This document shows positions 7,461 to 15,844 of a stretch of 28,485 bases of DNA, in pieces. Source of the stretch: an uncultured Bacillota bacterium (lineage in GTDB: Bacteria > Bacillota > Clostridia > Oscillospirales > Oscillospiraceae); NCBI GenBank assembly GCA_947383275.1, contig CANDCW010000028.1, positions 1 through 28,485 of the forward strand. The letters are read 5' to 3'. The notes beneath the pieces were generated by a model. That model ran no database searches and was not told where the DNA came from. It saw only the letters and a program-made list of their open reading frames with translations. The number at the start of each line of letters is the position of its first letter. The stretch's first letter is position 1. The position numbers were made by a program, and so were the translations under genes.

Positions 7461-8257
7461 CACTCCAAACAACTCAAGACAGCCCAGGCCGCGCCCTCTT
7501 CCCCATTGGAAGGAGCGATCCGGGTGGCTTCTGCTTTCACGCGCTGGGGCGCGTTGCCCATAGCAACCGGCAGGCCCACCACGCCAAAGGCGCTCAGGTC
7601 GTTCTCGCTGTCCCCCACGGCGGCGCACTGTTCCAGGGGGATGCCATACCTGTCCGCAATCACCGCCAGCGCCCGCCCCTTGTCCGCCCCGCCGGCGGTC
7701 AGCTCGAAGTCGTGGTCGGTGGAGGTGGTAATGGTCACATCGGGCAGGGCGGCCAGCTCCTCCACTGGACAGAGTCCGGGCCCCTTGTCCCCGTGGATTT
7801 TCACCAACGGCAGGCCGTGCTCCGCCATGTAGCCCAGGAAGTCCTCCGTCACCACAGCGGACTCATGGAAGGCCGGGAAGGGATACCGGGTTTCCAGGTA
7901 CTTTTTATATGCGGCGTTTACCAAAATCTCGCGGCTGGTAAACAGCATAAGCCGTGCATCCCAGCCTAGGCACAGCTCAATTGCCCGGCGGGCGGAGGGC
8001 TCGGGCACGTCCCAGCGGCGGAGGGTTCGGCCAGTTTCGGCATCCGCCACCGCGCCTCCTCCCGCGCCGGACACCAGCCCGTCACACCCGGCCTCCCGGA
8101 CAAAGAACACCCCTTCCTGAATTGGGCGCCCCGTGTTGATTACCACCCGCAGCCCGGCGGCCCGCGCCTTGGCAATAGCCGCTTTGGACGCCTCTGTAAT
8201 CCGGCCTTTAGGGTCCAGCAAGGTCCCATCCAGGTCCAGGGAAATTAATTTTATCAT
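7460..8257 (-). CDS. Cof-type HAD-IIB family phosphatase
   Basis: The 265-aa cytoplasmic haloacid-dehalogenase hydrolase has motif I in the first 14 residues (ISLDLDGTLLD, nucleophile Asp8 and acid Asp10), motif II in VVINTGRP, and the motif III/IV region in DKGRALAVIADRYGI followed by GDSENDLSAF. The C2 cap between motifs II and III marks the Cof/YidA type, which dephosphorylate sugar phosphates, PLP or similar small phosphoesters. The substrate is unknown. The start at 8257 falls 4 nt after the stop of the SdpI-like gene, so the two are coupled. An upstream in-frame ATG (8299) lies inside that gene and is less likely. Confidence 0.9.
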   Translation of the reverse strand: MIKLISLDLDGTLLDPKGRITEASKAAIAKARAAGLRVVINTGRPIQEGVFFVREAGCDGLVSGAGGGAVADAETGRTLRRWDVPEPSARRAIELCLGWDARLMLFTSREILVNAAYKKYLETRYPFPAFHESAVVTEDFLGYMAEHGLPLVKIHGDKGPGLCPVEELAALPDVTITTSTDHDFELTAGGADKGRALAVIADRYGIPLEQCAAVGDSENDLSAFGVVGLPVAMGNAPQRVKAEATRIAPSNGEEGAAWAVLSCLE

Positions 8258-8261
8258 AAAA

Positions 8262-8663
8262 TCAGTCCGTTTCTGTCTTTCTTTTCCCGTTTTTGTCAAA
8301 GTTCTTTCTCAGGGCTCGCTCGGTAGCTGCAATGGAGCCCAGCATAACCACCAGCTGTACCCCGCAGGCAATCATGCCTGCCATGCCTACAGTCCCAACG
8401 TCCTGTCCCAACACAGACAGCAGGGCCACGGCGGTGGGAACCACCAGCACCCGGCCCGCCTGATACCAGGCCTCCCCCATGCGCTTCTGGGCGAAATTCC
8501 AGGTGTCCTGGTTCTTCGAGGACATAGAAGTGCGATAGCCGTAGCCCGGGTTAATTTCGCTAGGAGGATTCTTCATAAACTCCCTGCCGAAAAAAATCAT
8601 GACCCCGGGCACCAGCAGAGTAAAGGCCGATACGAAAATCCAAAACAGAATGTTCACCATCAT
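8262..8663 (-). CDS. SdpI family small membrane protein
   Basis: The 133-aa membrane protein has about three hydrophobic segments: one near residues 4-25 (ILFWIFVSAFTLLVPGVMIFF) and two close together in the C-terminal half. Between them is GYGYRTSMSSKNQDTWNFAQK, the conserved GYRT...S...W..A motif of the SdpI/YhfL family. B. subtilis SdpI gives immunity to the SdpC toxin; most homologues lack a known partner, and none is visible here. The ATG at 8663 overlaps the feoB stop in an ATGA arrangement, with GGAGG 9 nt upstream. A second ATG follows directly. It is cotranscribed with feoAB and the HAD phosphatase. Confidence 0.72.
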   Translation of the reverse strand: MMVNILFWIFVSAFTLLVPGVMIFFGREFMKNPPSEINPGYGYRTSMSSKNQDTWNFAQKRMGEAWYQAGRVLVVPTAVALLSVLGQDVGTVGMAGMIACGVQLVVMLGSIAATERALRKNFDKNGKRKTETD

Positions 8664-11065
8664 AGGATCAGACCTCCGACCTGATACACCAGCAGGGATA
8701 TAACATAGGCGCAGCCGATCTGCCATGCGATGGAAAACCAGGCCCACTTCCGGCTGTTCATCTCCTTAAACAGGGTGGACACTGCCGCCACGCAGGGGAC
8801 ATACAGCAGGATAAAGGTCAGCATGGCAAAGGCGGACAGGGGGGTAAAGCCGGTCATAGCTGCGGCTACCTCGGTGCTGGCCGCAGTGAGGGAGAAGCCG
8901 TAAAACATGGACAGGGAGGACACCACCATCTCCTTGGCAATCAGCCCGGTGAGCAGGGCCACGGCGGCCTGCCAGTGCCCGAAGCCGCAGGGCGCGAAAA
9001 CAGGGGCTATGATGCCGCCCAGGGTTCCCAGCATACTCTGGGAGGCGTCCTCCACCATGCGCAGGGAGAAGTCGAAGGACTGGAGCAGCCACAGCACCAT
9101 AGACATAAGGAGGATCAGCGTCCCGGCCTTGACCAGAAATCCCTTCACCTTCTGCCACACATGAGTGAGTATGTTGCCCAGGGAGGGCAGGCGGTAGGGG
9201 GGCAGCTCCAGCACAAAGGGGGCGGGCTCGCCGGCAAAAAGGGTCTTTTTGAAGAACAGCCCGGAGGCAATGCCCGCCAGCATCCCGATGATGTACAGCC
9301 CGAACACCACCAGCCCCGCCCATGGGCCGAAAAAGGCGGCGGAGAGCAGCCCGTACACCGGCAGCTTGGCGGAACAGGACATGAAAGGAATCAGCAGAAT
9401 GGTCATCCGCCGGTCCTTCTCGTTTTCCATGGTCCGCGCCCCCATAATGGCGGGAACCGAGCAGCCGAAGCCCATGAGCATGGGGATAAACGCCTTCCCG
9501 CTCAGCCCGAAGCGGCGGAGCAGCCGGTCCATGATAAAGGCGGCGCGGGACATGTAGCCTGAGTCCTCCAGAAAGGACAGGAAGAAAAACAGCAGGGCAA
9601 TCTGGGGCAGGAAGATAATCACGCCGCCCACTCCAGCGATGATGCCGTCGCACACCAGGGAAATCAGCACATGGGACACGCCCGCCCCCTCCAGCGCGGG
9701 GGCAAGCCAACGGGACAGGGCGTCCATCCCCGCCCCCACCCCGTCAGACAGCCAGGAGCCGAAGGGGCCGAAGGTGACGACAAACATAATAAGCATGGTG
9801 CACAGGAACAGGGGAATGGCAAATATCCGGTGGGTGACTACTTGATCGATTTTTTCGCTGAAGGTCAGCTCCCCGGGGGCGCCCCCCTTGACCACCGAGG
9901 CGGAGACCACCTTCTGGATATACTGGTAGCGGCTGTCGGCAATCAGCGTCTCCCGGTCGCCCAGGCCGCCGGCGTTCTCATACTCCGCCACCAGGGCGTC
10001 CAACTTTTGCTTCACATCCGCCGGCAGGCTTAACGCCTTTTCCACAATGGCGTCCCCCTCCAGCAGCTTGATGGAGGCCCAGTGGGCGGGGAGGTTGGCG
10101 GCATAGGCGTAGTCGTGGAGCAGCTCGCCCATGCGGTGGTGGATGTCGTGGGTGTAGTCGTCGTAGAGGTCGTCAGGCTCCACCGTAACCCCCAGGTGCA
10201 TCTTCCGGTGGGCGGTGTGCATCAGCTCCTCCAGCCCCTCGCCGGTGCGGGCTGTGATTGGAACCACCGGAACGCCCAGCTCCTTGGACAGCCGGCCCAC
10301 ATCGATTTTGTCCCCCCGCTTGGCCACCTCGTCCATAAAGTTCAGGGCCACCACCGTGGGCCGCTCCAGCTCCAGCAGCTGCGCGGTGAGGTAGAGGTTG
10401 CGCTCCAGGTTGGTGGCGTCCACAATGTCGATGACGCAGTCCGGCCCCTCGCCGATGATGAAGTCCCGGGCCACGATCTCCTCCATGGAGTAGGGGGAAA
10501 GGGAGTAGATGCCGGGCAGATCCACCACGGTTACCGCCTTTTCCCCGATGCGGGCGGTGCCTTCCTTCTTCTCCACCGTGACGCCGGGCCAGTTGCCCAC
10601 GTACTGGTTGGAGCCGGTGAGGGCATTGAACAGGGTGGTCTTACCACAGTTGGGGTTGCCGGCCAGGGCGACGCGCATTGTGCGCCTATCGTGCGCGGCA
10701 GGGTCGTACCGGCCCGCGTGCTCGGCCAGCTCGTGTTCATGGTCGTGGAGCTGGCGGCGGGCGGTCTCCGGGTCGAGGGCATGACGGGTCATGGCCCCCC
10801 GGGCCGCGCCGGAACTCCCGGGCCGCGCCGGGCCCATGACAATCTGGGCGGCGTCCTCCTTCCGCAGGGACAGCTCATACCCCCGCAGGGTCACCTCAAT
10901 GGGGTCGCCCAGGGGGGCGATTTTGGTTACCTTCACCTCGGTGCCCGGGGTGAGGCCCATGTCTACCAGGCGGCGCTTTACCGCCCCCGATTTGTTGCCC
11001 ACCGACACAATCGTCCCGCTCTGGCCCGGGACCAGGTCTTCCAGTGTTTTGCGACGCTCCTCCAT
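8660..11065 (-). CDS. feoB: Ferrous iron transporter FeoB with fused FeoA domain
   Basis: The 801-aa protein joins FeoA (residues ~5-78, an SH3-like domain starting LEDLVPGQSGTIVSV) to FeoB. The G domain starts near 130 with G1 GNPNCGKTT (136-144), the switch region VGNWPGVTVEKKEG, G3 DLPG (182-185) and G4 NFMD (242-245). The GTPase-linked helical region follows, then the membrane core from about residue 410 with two Gate regions and roughly 9-11 membrane segments (for example AIPLFLCTMLIMFVVTFGPFG). It imports Fe(II) across the inner membrane. The FeoA-FeoB linker (~79-129) carries six histidines (95, 107, 109, 111, 116 and 125). No separate feoA or feoC is seen. GGGAGATG precedes the start, and a near-consensus promoter lies 50 nt upstream. 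Confidence 0.95.
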   Translation of the reverse strand: MEERRKTLEDLVPGQSGTIVSVGNKSGAVKRRLVDMGLTPGTEVKVTKIAPLGDPIEVTLRGYELSLRKEDAAQIVMGPARPGSSGAARGAMTRHALDPETARRQLHDHEHELAEHAGRYDPAAHDRRTMRVALAGNPNCGKTTLFNALTGSNQYVGNWPGVTVEKKEGTARIGEKAVTVVDLPGIYSLSPYSMEEIVARDFIIGEGPDCVIDIVDATNLERNLYLTAQLLELERPTVVALNFMDEVAKRGDKIDVGRLSKELGVPVVPITARTGEGLEELMHTAHRKMHLGVTVEPDDLYDDYTHDIHHRMGELLHDYAYAANLPAHWASIKLLEGDAIVEKALSLPADVKQKLDALVAEYENAGGLGDRETLIADSRYQYIQKVVSASVVKGGAPGELTFSEKIDQVVTHRIFAIPLFLCTMLIMFVVTFGPFGSWLSDGVGAGMDALSRWLAPALEGAGVSHVLISLVCDGIIAGVGGVIIFLPQIALLFFFLSFLEDSGYMSRAAFIMDRLLRRFGLSGKAFIPMLMGFGCSVPAIMGARTMENEKDRRMTILLIPFMSCSAKLPVYGLLSAAFFGPWAGLVVFGLYIIGMLAGIASGLFFKKTLFAGEPAPFVLELPPYRLPSLGNILTHVWQKVKGFLVKAGTLILLMSMVLWLLQSFDFSLRMVEDASQSMLGTLGGIIAPVFAPCGFGHWQAAVALLTGLIAKEMVVSSLSMFYGFSLTAASTEVAAAMTGFTPLSAFAMLTFILLYVPCVAAVSTLFKEMNSRKWAWFSIAWQIGCAYVISLLVYQVGGLIL

Positions 11066-11113
11066 ATCAACATCTCCCGCTCAAAAGTTAGCGCCTGCTT
11101 ACTCTTCCCAGAT

Positions 11114-11142
11114 ATTGTATCCCATGAACCTGACATTTTCAA
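11114..11142 (-). promoter_or_regulatory. Promoter of feoAB operon
   Basis: On the minus strand TTGAAA (11142-11137) and TACAAT (11119-11114) are separated by exactly 17 bases. The leader would be about 42 nt. I could not see a convincing Fur or DtxR-type operator overlapping it. Confidence 0.75.
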
Positions 11143-11167
11143 GGGCTTTATCCCCTTCCGGACAAGA

Positions 11168-11190
11168 AAAATTCCCCGGCCCGGGCCGGG
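11168..11190 (-). terminator. GC palindrome with U-run upstream of feoAB
   Basis: CCCGGCCCGGGCCGGG (11175-11190) is a perfect 16-base palindrome. On the minus strand it is followed by GAATTTTTC. It lies between the mrp terminator and the feoAB promoter and may be a second, insulating terminator. The region 11191-11302 shows no other supported feature. Confidence 0.5.
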
Positions 11191-11302
11191 CTATCGAACG
11201 CGGCCTTCGCGGAGAAGACGACGAAACTTTGAATTTTCTGTTTTCATTTTTAGAGGCGTACTCTGATCTGCTGACGAGGGAAGCGATATGGTGTCAATAA
11301 AG

Positions 11303-11336
11303 AATCCCGCCGGGGTAACCCGGCGGGATTTTTTAG
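11303..11336. terminator. Bidirectional terminator after mrp
   Basis: ATCCCGCCGGG and CCCGGCGGGAT form a perfect stem with a GTAA loop and TTTTTT on the plus strand. On the minus strand the stem begins directly after the mrp stop codon (11335-11333) and is followed by TCTTTATT. It ends the elongasome-mrp operon. Confidence 0.85.
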
Positions 11337-12145
11337 CCCTCCAGCTGGCCGGCCAGCCGGGCCATGGCGCCGGAGGGGAAGTCCTCAATCTTCCCGGCGT
11401 CGAAGGCGGCGGCCCAGGCGGGGTCGATGGGCAGCTTGGCTAGCACGGGAAGTTCCAGCTCCGCAGCCACCTTGTCGATGTGGCTCTCGCCGAAAATGTT
11501 GTGCTGCTGGCCGCAGCCGGGGCACTGGAAATAGCTGTAGTTTTCCACCAGCCCCAGCACGGGGATATCCATCATCTTGGCCATGTTTACCGCCTTGGCC
11601 ACGATCATGGACACCAGGTCCTGGGGAGAGGTGACCACGATCACCCCGTCCACCGGGAGCGACTGGAACACGGTAAGAGGCACGTCGCCGGTGCCGGGGG
11701 GCATATCGACGAACATATAATCAATGTCACCCCAAATGACCTCCTGCCAGAACTGGGTAACCACCCCGGCGATCACCGGGCCCCGCCAGATGACCGGGTC
11801 GGTCTCGTTGGCGGAGAGAAGATTCAGGGACATAAGCTTGATCCCCCCAGCTGTGACGGCGGGGTCAATGCCAGCGTCGGATCCGGTGGCCCGCTGGTGG
11901 ATGCCAAACGCGGTCGGGATGGAGGGGCCGGTAATGTCGGCGTCCAAAACGGCCACCTTGCGCCCTTTTTTCGCCATCGCCGCCGCCAGGGAGGCGGTAA
12001 CCGTGCTCTTGCCCACGCCGCCCTTGCCGCTTACCACAGCAATGACCCGCTTGATGCTGGACATGGCGTTGACCGGGACCCGCAGGTCTCGGGAAGCGCA
12101 GTCAGCCGAGCAGCTGGAACAGTCGTGGGTACAATTTTCTGCCAT
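11333..12145 (-). CDS. mrp: Mrp/NBP35 family iron-sulfur carrier ATPase
   Basis: The 270-aa P-loop ATPase of the Mrp/ApbC/NBP35 family binds and transfers Fe-S clusters in the cytoplasm. The N-terminus carries a compact cysteine set, C5-x3-C9-x2-C12-x3-C16, typical of Clostridial members. The deviant Walker A GKGGVGKST is at 40-48, DADITGPSIP at 68-77, and the cluster-bridging CPGC pair at Cys208/Cys211. The start at 12145 has AAGGAGATG upstream. It lies 23 nt after the PBP2 gene and is the last gene of the minus operon. No FeoAB-independent Fe-S assembly genes (suf/isc) are in view; its proximity to feoAB, which has a separate promoter, may be coincidence. Confidence 0.92.
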   Translation of the reverse strand: MAENCTHDCSSCSADCASRDLRVPVNAMSSIKRVIAVVSGKGGVGKSTVTASLAAAMAKKGRKVAVLDADITGPSIPTAFGIHQRATGSDAGIDPAVTAGGIKLMSLNLLSANETDPVIWRGPVIAGVVTQFWQEVIWGDIDYMFVDMPPGTGDVPLTVFQSLPVDGVIVVTSPQDLVSMIVAKAVNMAKMMDIPVLGLVENYSYFQCPGCGQQHNIFGESHIDKVAAELELPVLAKLPIDPAWAAAFDAGKIEDFPSGAMARLAGQLEG

Positions 12146-12168
12146 AGTTGATACATCTCCTTATTTGG

Positions 12169-14460
12169 TTATCGAATCAAGGTATTCTCCGTGGGAATCT
12201 CCTCCCAGGTCTCCTTAGAAGAGAAATAGTAGCTCAGCACCTCGGCGGCCATTCCGGCCAGCTCGCTTCCGCTGCCGCCGTGCTCCACCGCCATGGCTAC
12301 GACCACCTCCGGGTCGTCATAGGGGGCGAAGCAGACGAAAACAGCGTTGGACTCCGTCTGGGCGCTGATCTGGGCGGAGCCTGTTTTGGCCCCCGCCTGG
12401 AAGGGCAGGCTCTGAAACGCCCGGGTGCTCTGGGCCATCTTCAGCATTCCCTCCTTCACCGCCGTTAAATTTTCGTCCTTAATGTTAATCTCGTCCAGGA
12501 TCTGGGGCTCGTACCGCCGGGTCACCTGGGAGAAGTCGCCGGACTTGGTCTCCTTCAGAAAGTGGGCGGCGTGGCGGGTGCCGCCGTTAATCAGGGTGGC
12601 AATATAATTGGCCAGCTGAAGCGGGGTGACCTGGGTGCTCTCCTGGCCGATGGCCACCGACGTAATGCTGCCCTCATACCAGGTGTCCCCCCGGGACTCG
12701 GTGTAGGCGCGGCCGGCCACCACGCCGGTTTTTTCCCCCAGCTCAATCCCCGTCTTTTCGCCCAGGCCGAAACGGGCGGCATATTCGTCCAGCTTGTCGA
12801 TGCCCAGCTGGCGGCCTACGTCAAAAAAGAAGTAGTTGCAGGACACCTCAATGGCCCGGGTCACGTCAATCAGGCCGTGGGTGCCCCGGCGGGTGCGGTA
12901 GATCCAGCACTGGGGGGCATTGGTATCGCTCCAGTAGGTATAGCGGCCCTCGTCCTTAATCTTGGTCTTGGGGGTGATGATCTCCTCCTCCAGCCCGGCG
13001 ACGGCGGTAATCATCTTGAAGGTGGAGCCGGGGGGGTAGAGGCCGTTGAGCGCCCGGTTCAGGAAGGGGTGGAGGGGGTCCTCCTCCTTCTCCTTCAGCT
13101 CCGTGGCGTAGTTGGACAGGTCGAAGGTGGGGTAGTTGGCCGCCACCAGCACCTCGGCGGTGTCCACGTCCAGCACCACGCAGGCGGCGCCCTCGGTCTC
13201 CTCGCTCTCCAGCTTGGGGACGGCGTCGGCCAGCAGGTTTTCCACGTAGGCCTGAAGGCCGATGTCCAAGGTGAGGATCACGTTTTCCCCTGGCTCCGGC
13301 TCCTTCCGCCAGTCCTCCGCCACAATTTTCCCTTTGGTGTTCCGCTCCACCGTCCGGGTGCCCGGCCGGCCCCGAAGGAGGCTTTCAAAGGCCAGCTCCG
13401 CCCCCTCCTTGCCCACGACGTCGTTCATCTGGTAGTCCCGCACGCCGTCGCCGTCCTCGTCCAGCGTCTTGTAGTACTGCCACTCATCCGGGTCCATGGG
13501 GCCGGTCCGGCCCAGCAGGTGGGCGGCGTAGCGGGTGTGGTACTGCCGCACGGTAACAGCCTCAATCTCCACTCCGGGCAGGTCCAGCTCCTTTACCCGG
13601 GAAATAAAGTCGATGTCCACATCGGAGGCAAATACATACTCCGTGGCAATATAGACCTCCCGAGAGCGCAGGTACAGCTCGTAGAGCACCCCGGCCACCG
13701 CCCGGGCATCGGAGCGGGGCATGGTTCCGATGTTCAGGTCGGGGGCGGTCTCACCGTTTTTCTCCGCCGTCTTTTTGTCCACCGCCCCCTCTCCCTTTAC
13801 GTCGAAGCTGGCGCACATCCTGCCCAGCAGCTTCTCCGCGCCGGGCAGCGGCTCAGGCCCCTCCGGTCCCTTGGGCGCCTCCTCCTTCTGCTTTCCCATC
13901 CCGAAAAACGCCTTAATCCGCTCAGTCAGGCTGGGCTCCTTGGGCGCCTCCGGTTCCTCCTCCTCTTCCGGGTCTTTGGTGGGATCATCGATCCACTTCA
14001 TATTTACCGCCAGCCGGCCCAGGCGGGTGAGGGTCTTTTCCACATTCCCGTCCTCATCCAGGCCGGTGGTAAAATAGGGCTCGTCAGTGGTAAAGGAGAA
14101 GGGCGCGACCTTCGTAATGGGCAGGTTGTCGGTCCACTCCACATTTTCCGCCCGGGCGGCCTGGATCAGGGACAGCAGAACCTGATTGCGCTCGCCTTGG
14201 GTCTTGCCCATCCGCTTGGTGTCCAGGACGACCTGGTAGACGATCTTGTTGGACACCAGAACCTGGCCGTTCCGGTCGTAGAGATTCCCCCGGACGGCGG
14301 AAACGGTCTGCGTCTCGGCGACTTTTTTCTGTGTCAGCTGGTAGTAGCTTTCGCCGTTGTTGATCTGCAAATCATACAAGGCTGCGCCCATGCTGACGAC
14401 CATCAGGGCCAGCAGCAGCACCATAGCCCACACCCGGCGGTGAAACTGTTTGGAATCCAT
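12169..14460 (-). CDS. mrdA: Penicillin-binding protein 2, class B transpeptidase
   Basis: The 763-aa monofunctional peptidoglycan transpeptidase of the elongation machinery is membrane-anchored by residues ~11-29. The pedestal domain starts with RGNLYDRNGQVL (58-68). The penicillin-binding domain carries STFK (479-482, active Ser479), SCN (540-542) and KTG (692-694). A long insertion at ~158-245 is rich in Glu, Pro and Lys and lacks clear structure; it lies in the pedestal and is larger than in E. coli PBP2 (633 aa). Its position after mreC and mreD identifies it as the PBP2/mrdA type rather than FtsI. AGAGGAG precedes the ATG at 14460. Confidence 0.93.
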   Translation of the reverse strand: MDSKQFHRRVWAMVLLLALMVVSMGAALYDLQINNGESYYQLTQKKVAETQTVSAVRGNLYDRNGQVLVSNKIVYQVVLDTKRMGKTQGERNQVLLSLIQAARAENVEWTDNLPITKVAPFSFTTDEPYFTTGLDEDGNVEKTLTRLGRLAVNMKWIDDPTKDPEEEEEPEAPKEPSLTERIKAFFGMGKQKEEAPKGPEGPEPLPGAEKLLGRMCASFDVKGEGAVDKKTAEKNGETAPDLNIGTMPRSDARAVAGVLYELYLRSREVYIATEYVFASDVDIDFISRVKELDLPGVEIEAVTVRQYHTRYAAHLLGRTGPMDPDEWQYYKTLDEDGDGVRDYQMNDVVGKEGAELAFESLLRGRPGTRTVERNTKGKIVAEDWRKEPEPGENVILTLDIGLQAYVENLLADAVPKLESEETEGAACVVLDVDTAEVLVAANYPTFDLSNYATELKEKEEDPLHPFLNRALNGLYPPGSTFKMITAVAGLEEEIITPKTKIKDEGRYTYWSDTNAPQCWIYRTRRGTHGLIDVTRAIEVSCNYFFFDVGRQLGIDKLDEYAARFGLGEKTGIELGEKTGVVAGRAYTESRGDTWYEGSITSVAIGQESTQVTPLQLANYIATLINGGTRHAAHFLKETKSGDFSQVTRRYEPQILDEINIKDENLTAVKEGMLKMAQSTRAFQSLPFQAGAKTGSAQISAQTESNAVFVCFAPYDDPEVVVAMAVEHGGSGSELAGMAAEVLSYYFSSKETWEEIPTENTLIR

Positions 14461-14470
14461 ATGTTCTCCT

Positions 14471-14983
14471 CTATGCTAATTTTGTCCCGCCCACCCGGTT
14501 GTATACGGCCCGGAACAGCAGCCAGACCAGAGGGGTCCAAGCCAGGGACCACAAAAACTCCGGAACGGCCACCTGGAGCAGATCGGGCAGGTCCGCGGCA
14601 TTGATAAACAGCATCCGCGCCACCCGCAGGCCGTCCAGCAGGCCCAGCACGCCGGCGGAGCAGATCAGGCACCCCGGGAAGGACTGGCTCAGGGCATACT
14701 GGGACACCGCGCCCATGGCCATCCCGGCCAGAGCCAGATAAAACACCTGGCCGCCGAAGCCGCCTGGGTAGGCCAGCTCCCAGAACAGGCCCACCGCCAT
14801 GCCGAAGCCGGTGCCCGCGTAGGCCCCCTCCAGCACCGCCACCGCTGCCACCGCCAGGGGCAGCAGCATGGGCGAGGTCCCCCACAGGGGATAGCGGGGC
14901 AGGATATAGGCGTCCAGCACCCACACGGGCAGCAGCCCCAGGGCGTAGGCAAACCATTTGTGGAACAAATCACGGCGGGTCAC
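14471..14983 (-). CDS. mreD: Rod shape-determining protein MreD
   Basis: The 170-aa integral membrane protein of the elongasome begins with a GTG at 14983 preceded by AGGGGGG, 12 nt after the mreC stop. Five or so hydrophobic helices are visible, including FAYALGLLPVWVLDAYI, PMLLPLAVAAVAVLEG, the Gly-rich GTGFGMAVGLFWEL and the C-terminal FLWSLAWTPLVWLLFRAVY. Sequence conservation in MreD is low, so the call rests on size, topology and position between mreC and the PBP2 gene. Confidence 0.85.
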   Translation of the reverse strand: MTRRDLFHKWFAYALGLLPVWVLDAYILPRYPLWGTSPMLLPLAVAAVAVLEGAYAGTGFGMAVGLFWELAYPGGFGGQVFYLALAGMAMGAVSQYALSQSFPGCLICSAGVLGLLDGLRVARMLFINAADLPDLLQVAVPEFLWSLAWTPLVWLLFRAVYNRVGGTKLA

Positions 14984-14995
14984 GCAAACGCCCCC

Positions 14996-15844
14996 CTACT
15001 CGGCAATCTCGAAATCTTTAATCACAAACACCTCAATGAGGGAGTCCAGGGCGGCGGAGGGCACAACCACCGCGTAGCGGGTTTTGCCTGAGGGTTCGGT
15101 AAAAACCTCCTCCACCCGGCCTACCGGAAGCCCGGAGGGGAACATATCCCCCCGACCGGAGGTGAGCACCTCGTCCCCGGACACCAGCTGGGCCCCCTCG
15201 GGCAGGTAGTTCAGCTTCAGCTTGCCCTGATTCATCAGGGAAAAGTCCCCCTCCAGCACGCCGGCGGAGTAGGTACGGGTGATAATGCCGCCAATTTCGG
15301 TGTCCGTGTTGATAATGGTGGATACCGTAGACCAGTTGACCCCCGTCTCAGAGACAATTCCCACCAGCACGCCGGTTTCGGTGATGACGCAGTCCCCCGC
15401 CTCAATTCCGGCGGAGGCCCCCTTGCTTAGGGTGAGGGTGGACTCCCAGTTGGAGCTGGAGTTGGACCGGGCGGTGACGCGGACGTCCTCCAGGTCGAAG
15501 CTGCGCCGCCGGGCGGTAAGCTCCAGCAGGCTGCGCAGCTGTTCGTTTTCCCGGAGGGCCTCCTCGCCCTGGCGCACCTCCTCCTCCAGCCTGCCCACCT
15601 GGGCCCGCAGCTCCTTCAGCTCCTGCTCCATCTCCCCATAATGGAAGACATAAGCGTACACCCCCTCCAGCCAGTCGGCAGCGGCGGACACGCCGGTGCG
15701 CACCGGCGCGGTGACAGCGCCCACAAGGTTAGACAGGGGGTCGGCCTGGCCCCCCATTACAAAGGAGAGCACCCCGATGAGCACAGTCAGCAGAAAGGCG
15801 ATCACCAGCAGCAGTATTCCGTTTTGGCGCAAAAAATCCTTCAC
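14996..15844 (-). CDS. mreC: Rod shape-determining protein MreC
   Basis: The 282-aa bitopic protein scaffolds the elongasome on the outer face of the membrane. I choose the GTG at 15844: it overlaps the maf stop (GTGA), has AAGGAG 8 nt upstream, and gives VKDFLRQNGILL leading into one membrane helix at ~8-30. An upstream in-frame ATG would add 25 Gly/Pro-rich residues translated from inside maf. Residues ~70-105 are a Glu/Arg/Leu coiled coil. Two beta-barrel domains follow, with conserved WESTLTLSKGASAGIEAGD, VVGIVSETG-like and SGRGDMFPSGLPVGRVEEV motifs. Confidence 0.92.
   Translation of the reverse strand: MKDFLRQNGILLLVIAFLLTVLIGVLSFVMGGQADPLSNLVGAVTAPVRTGVSAAADWLEGVYAYVFHYGEMEQELKELRAQVGRLEEEVRQGEEALRENEQLRSLLELTARRRSFDLEDVRVTARSNSSSNWESTLTLSKGASAGIEAGDCVITETGVLVGIVSETGVNWSTVSTIINTDTEIGGIITRTYSAGVLEGDFSLMNQGKLKLNYLPEGAQLVSGDEVLTSGRGDMFPSGLPVGRVEEVFTEPSGKTRYAVVVPSAALDSLIEVFVIKDFEIAE

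Noticed and set aside
11080..11145. Fur box at the feoAB promoter
   Set aside because: No GATAAT-type or other recognisable iron-box symmetry overlaps the -35/-10 region by eye.
11191..11302. Small RNA or short peptide gene between mrp and feoAB
   Set aside because: Short frames exist (for example an 18-codon basic one), but none has a ribosome binding site or promoter that I could support.
12562..14604. A 680-codon plus-strand frame opposite the PBP2 gene
   Set aside because: Shadow frame of mrdA with low-complexity composition and no ribosome binding site.
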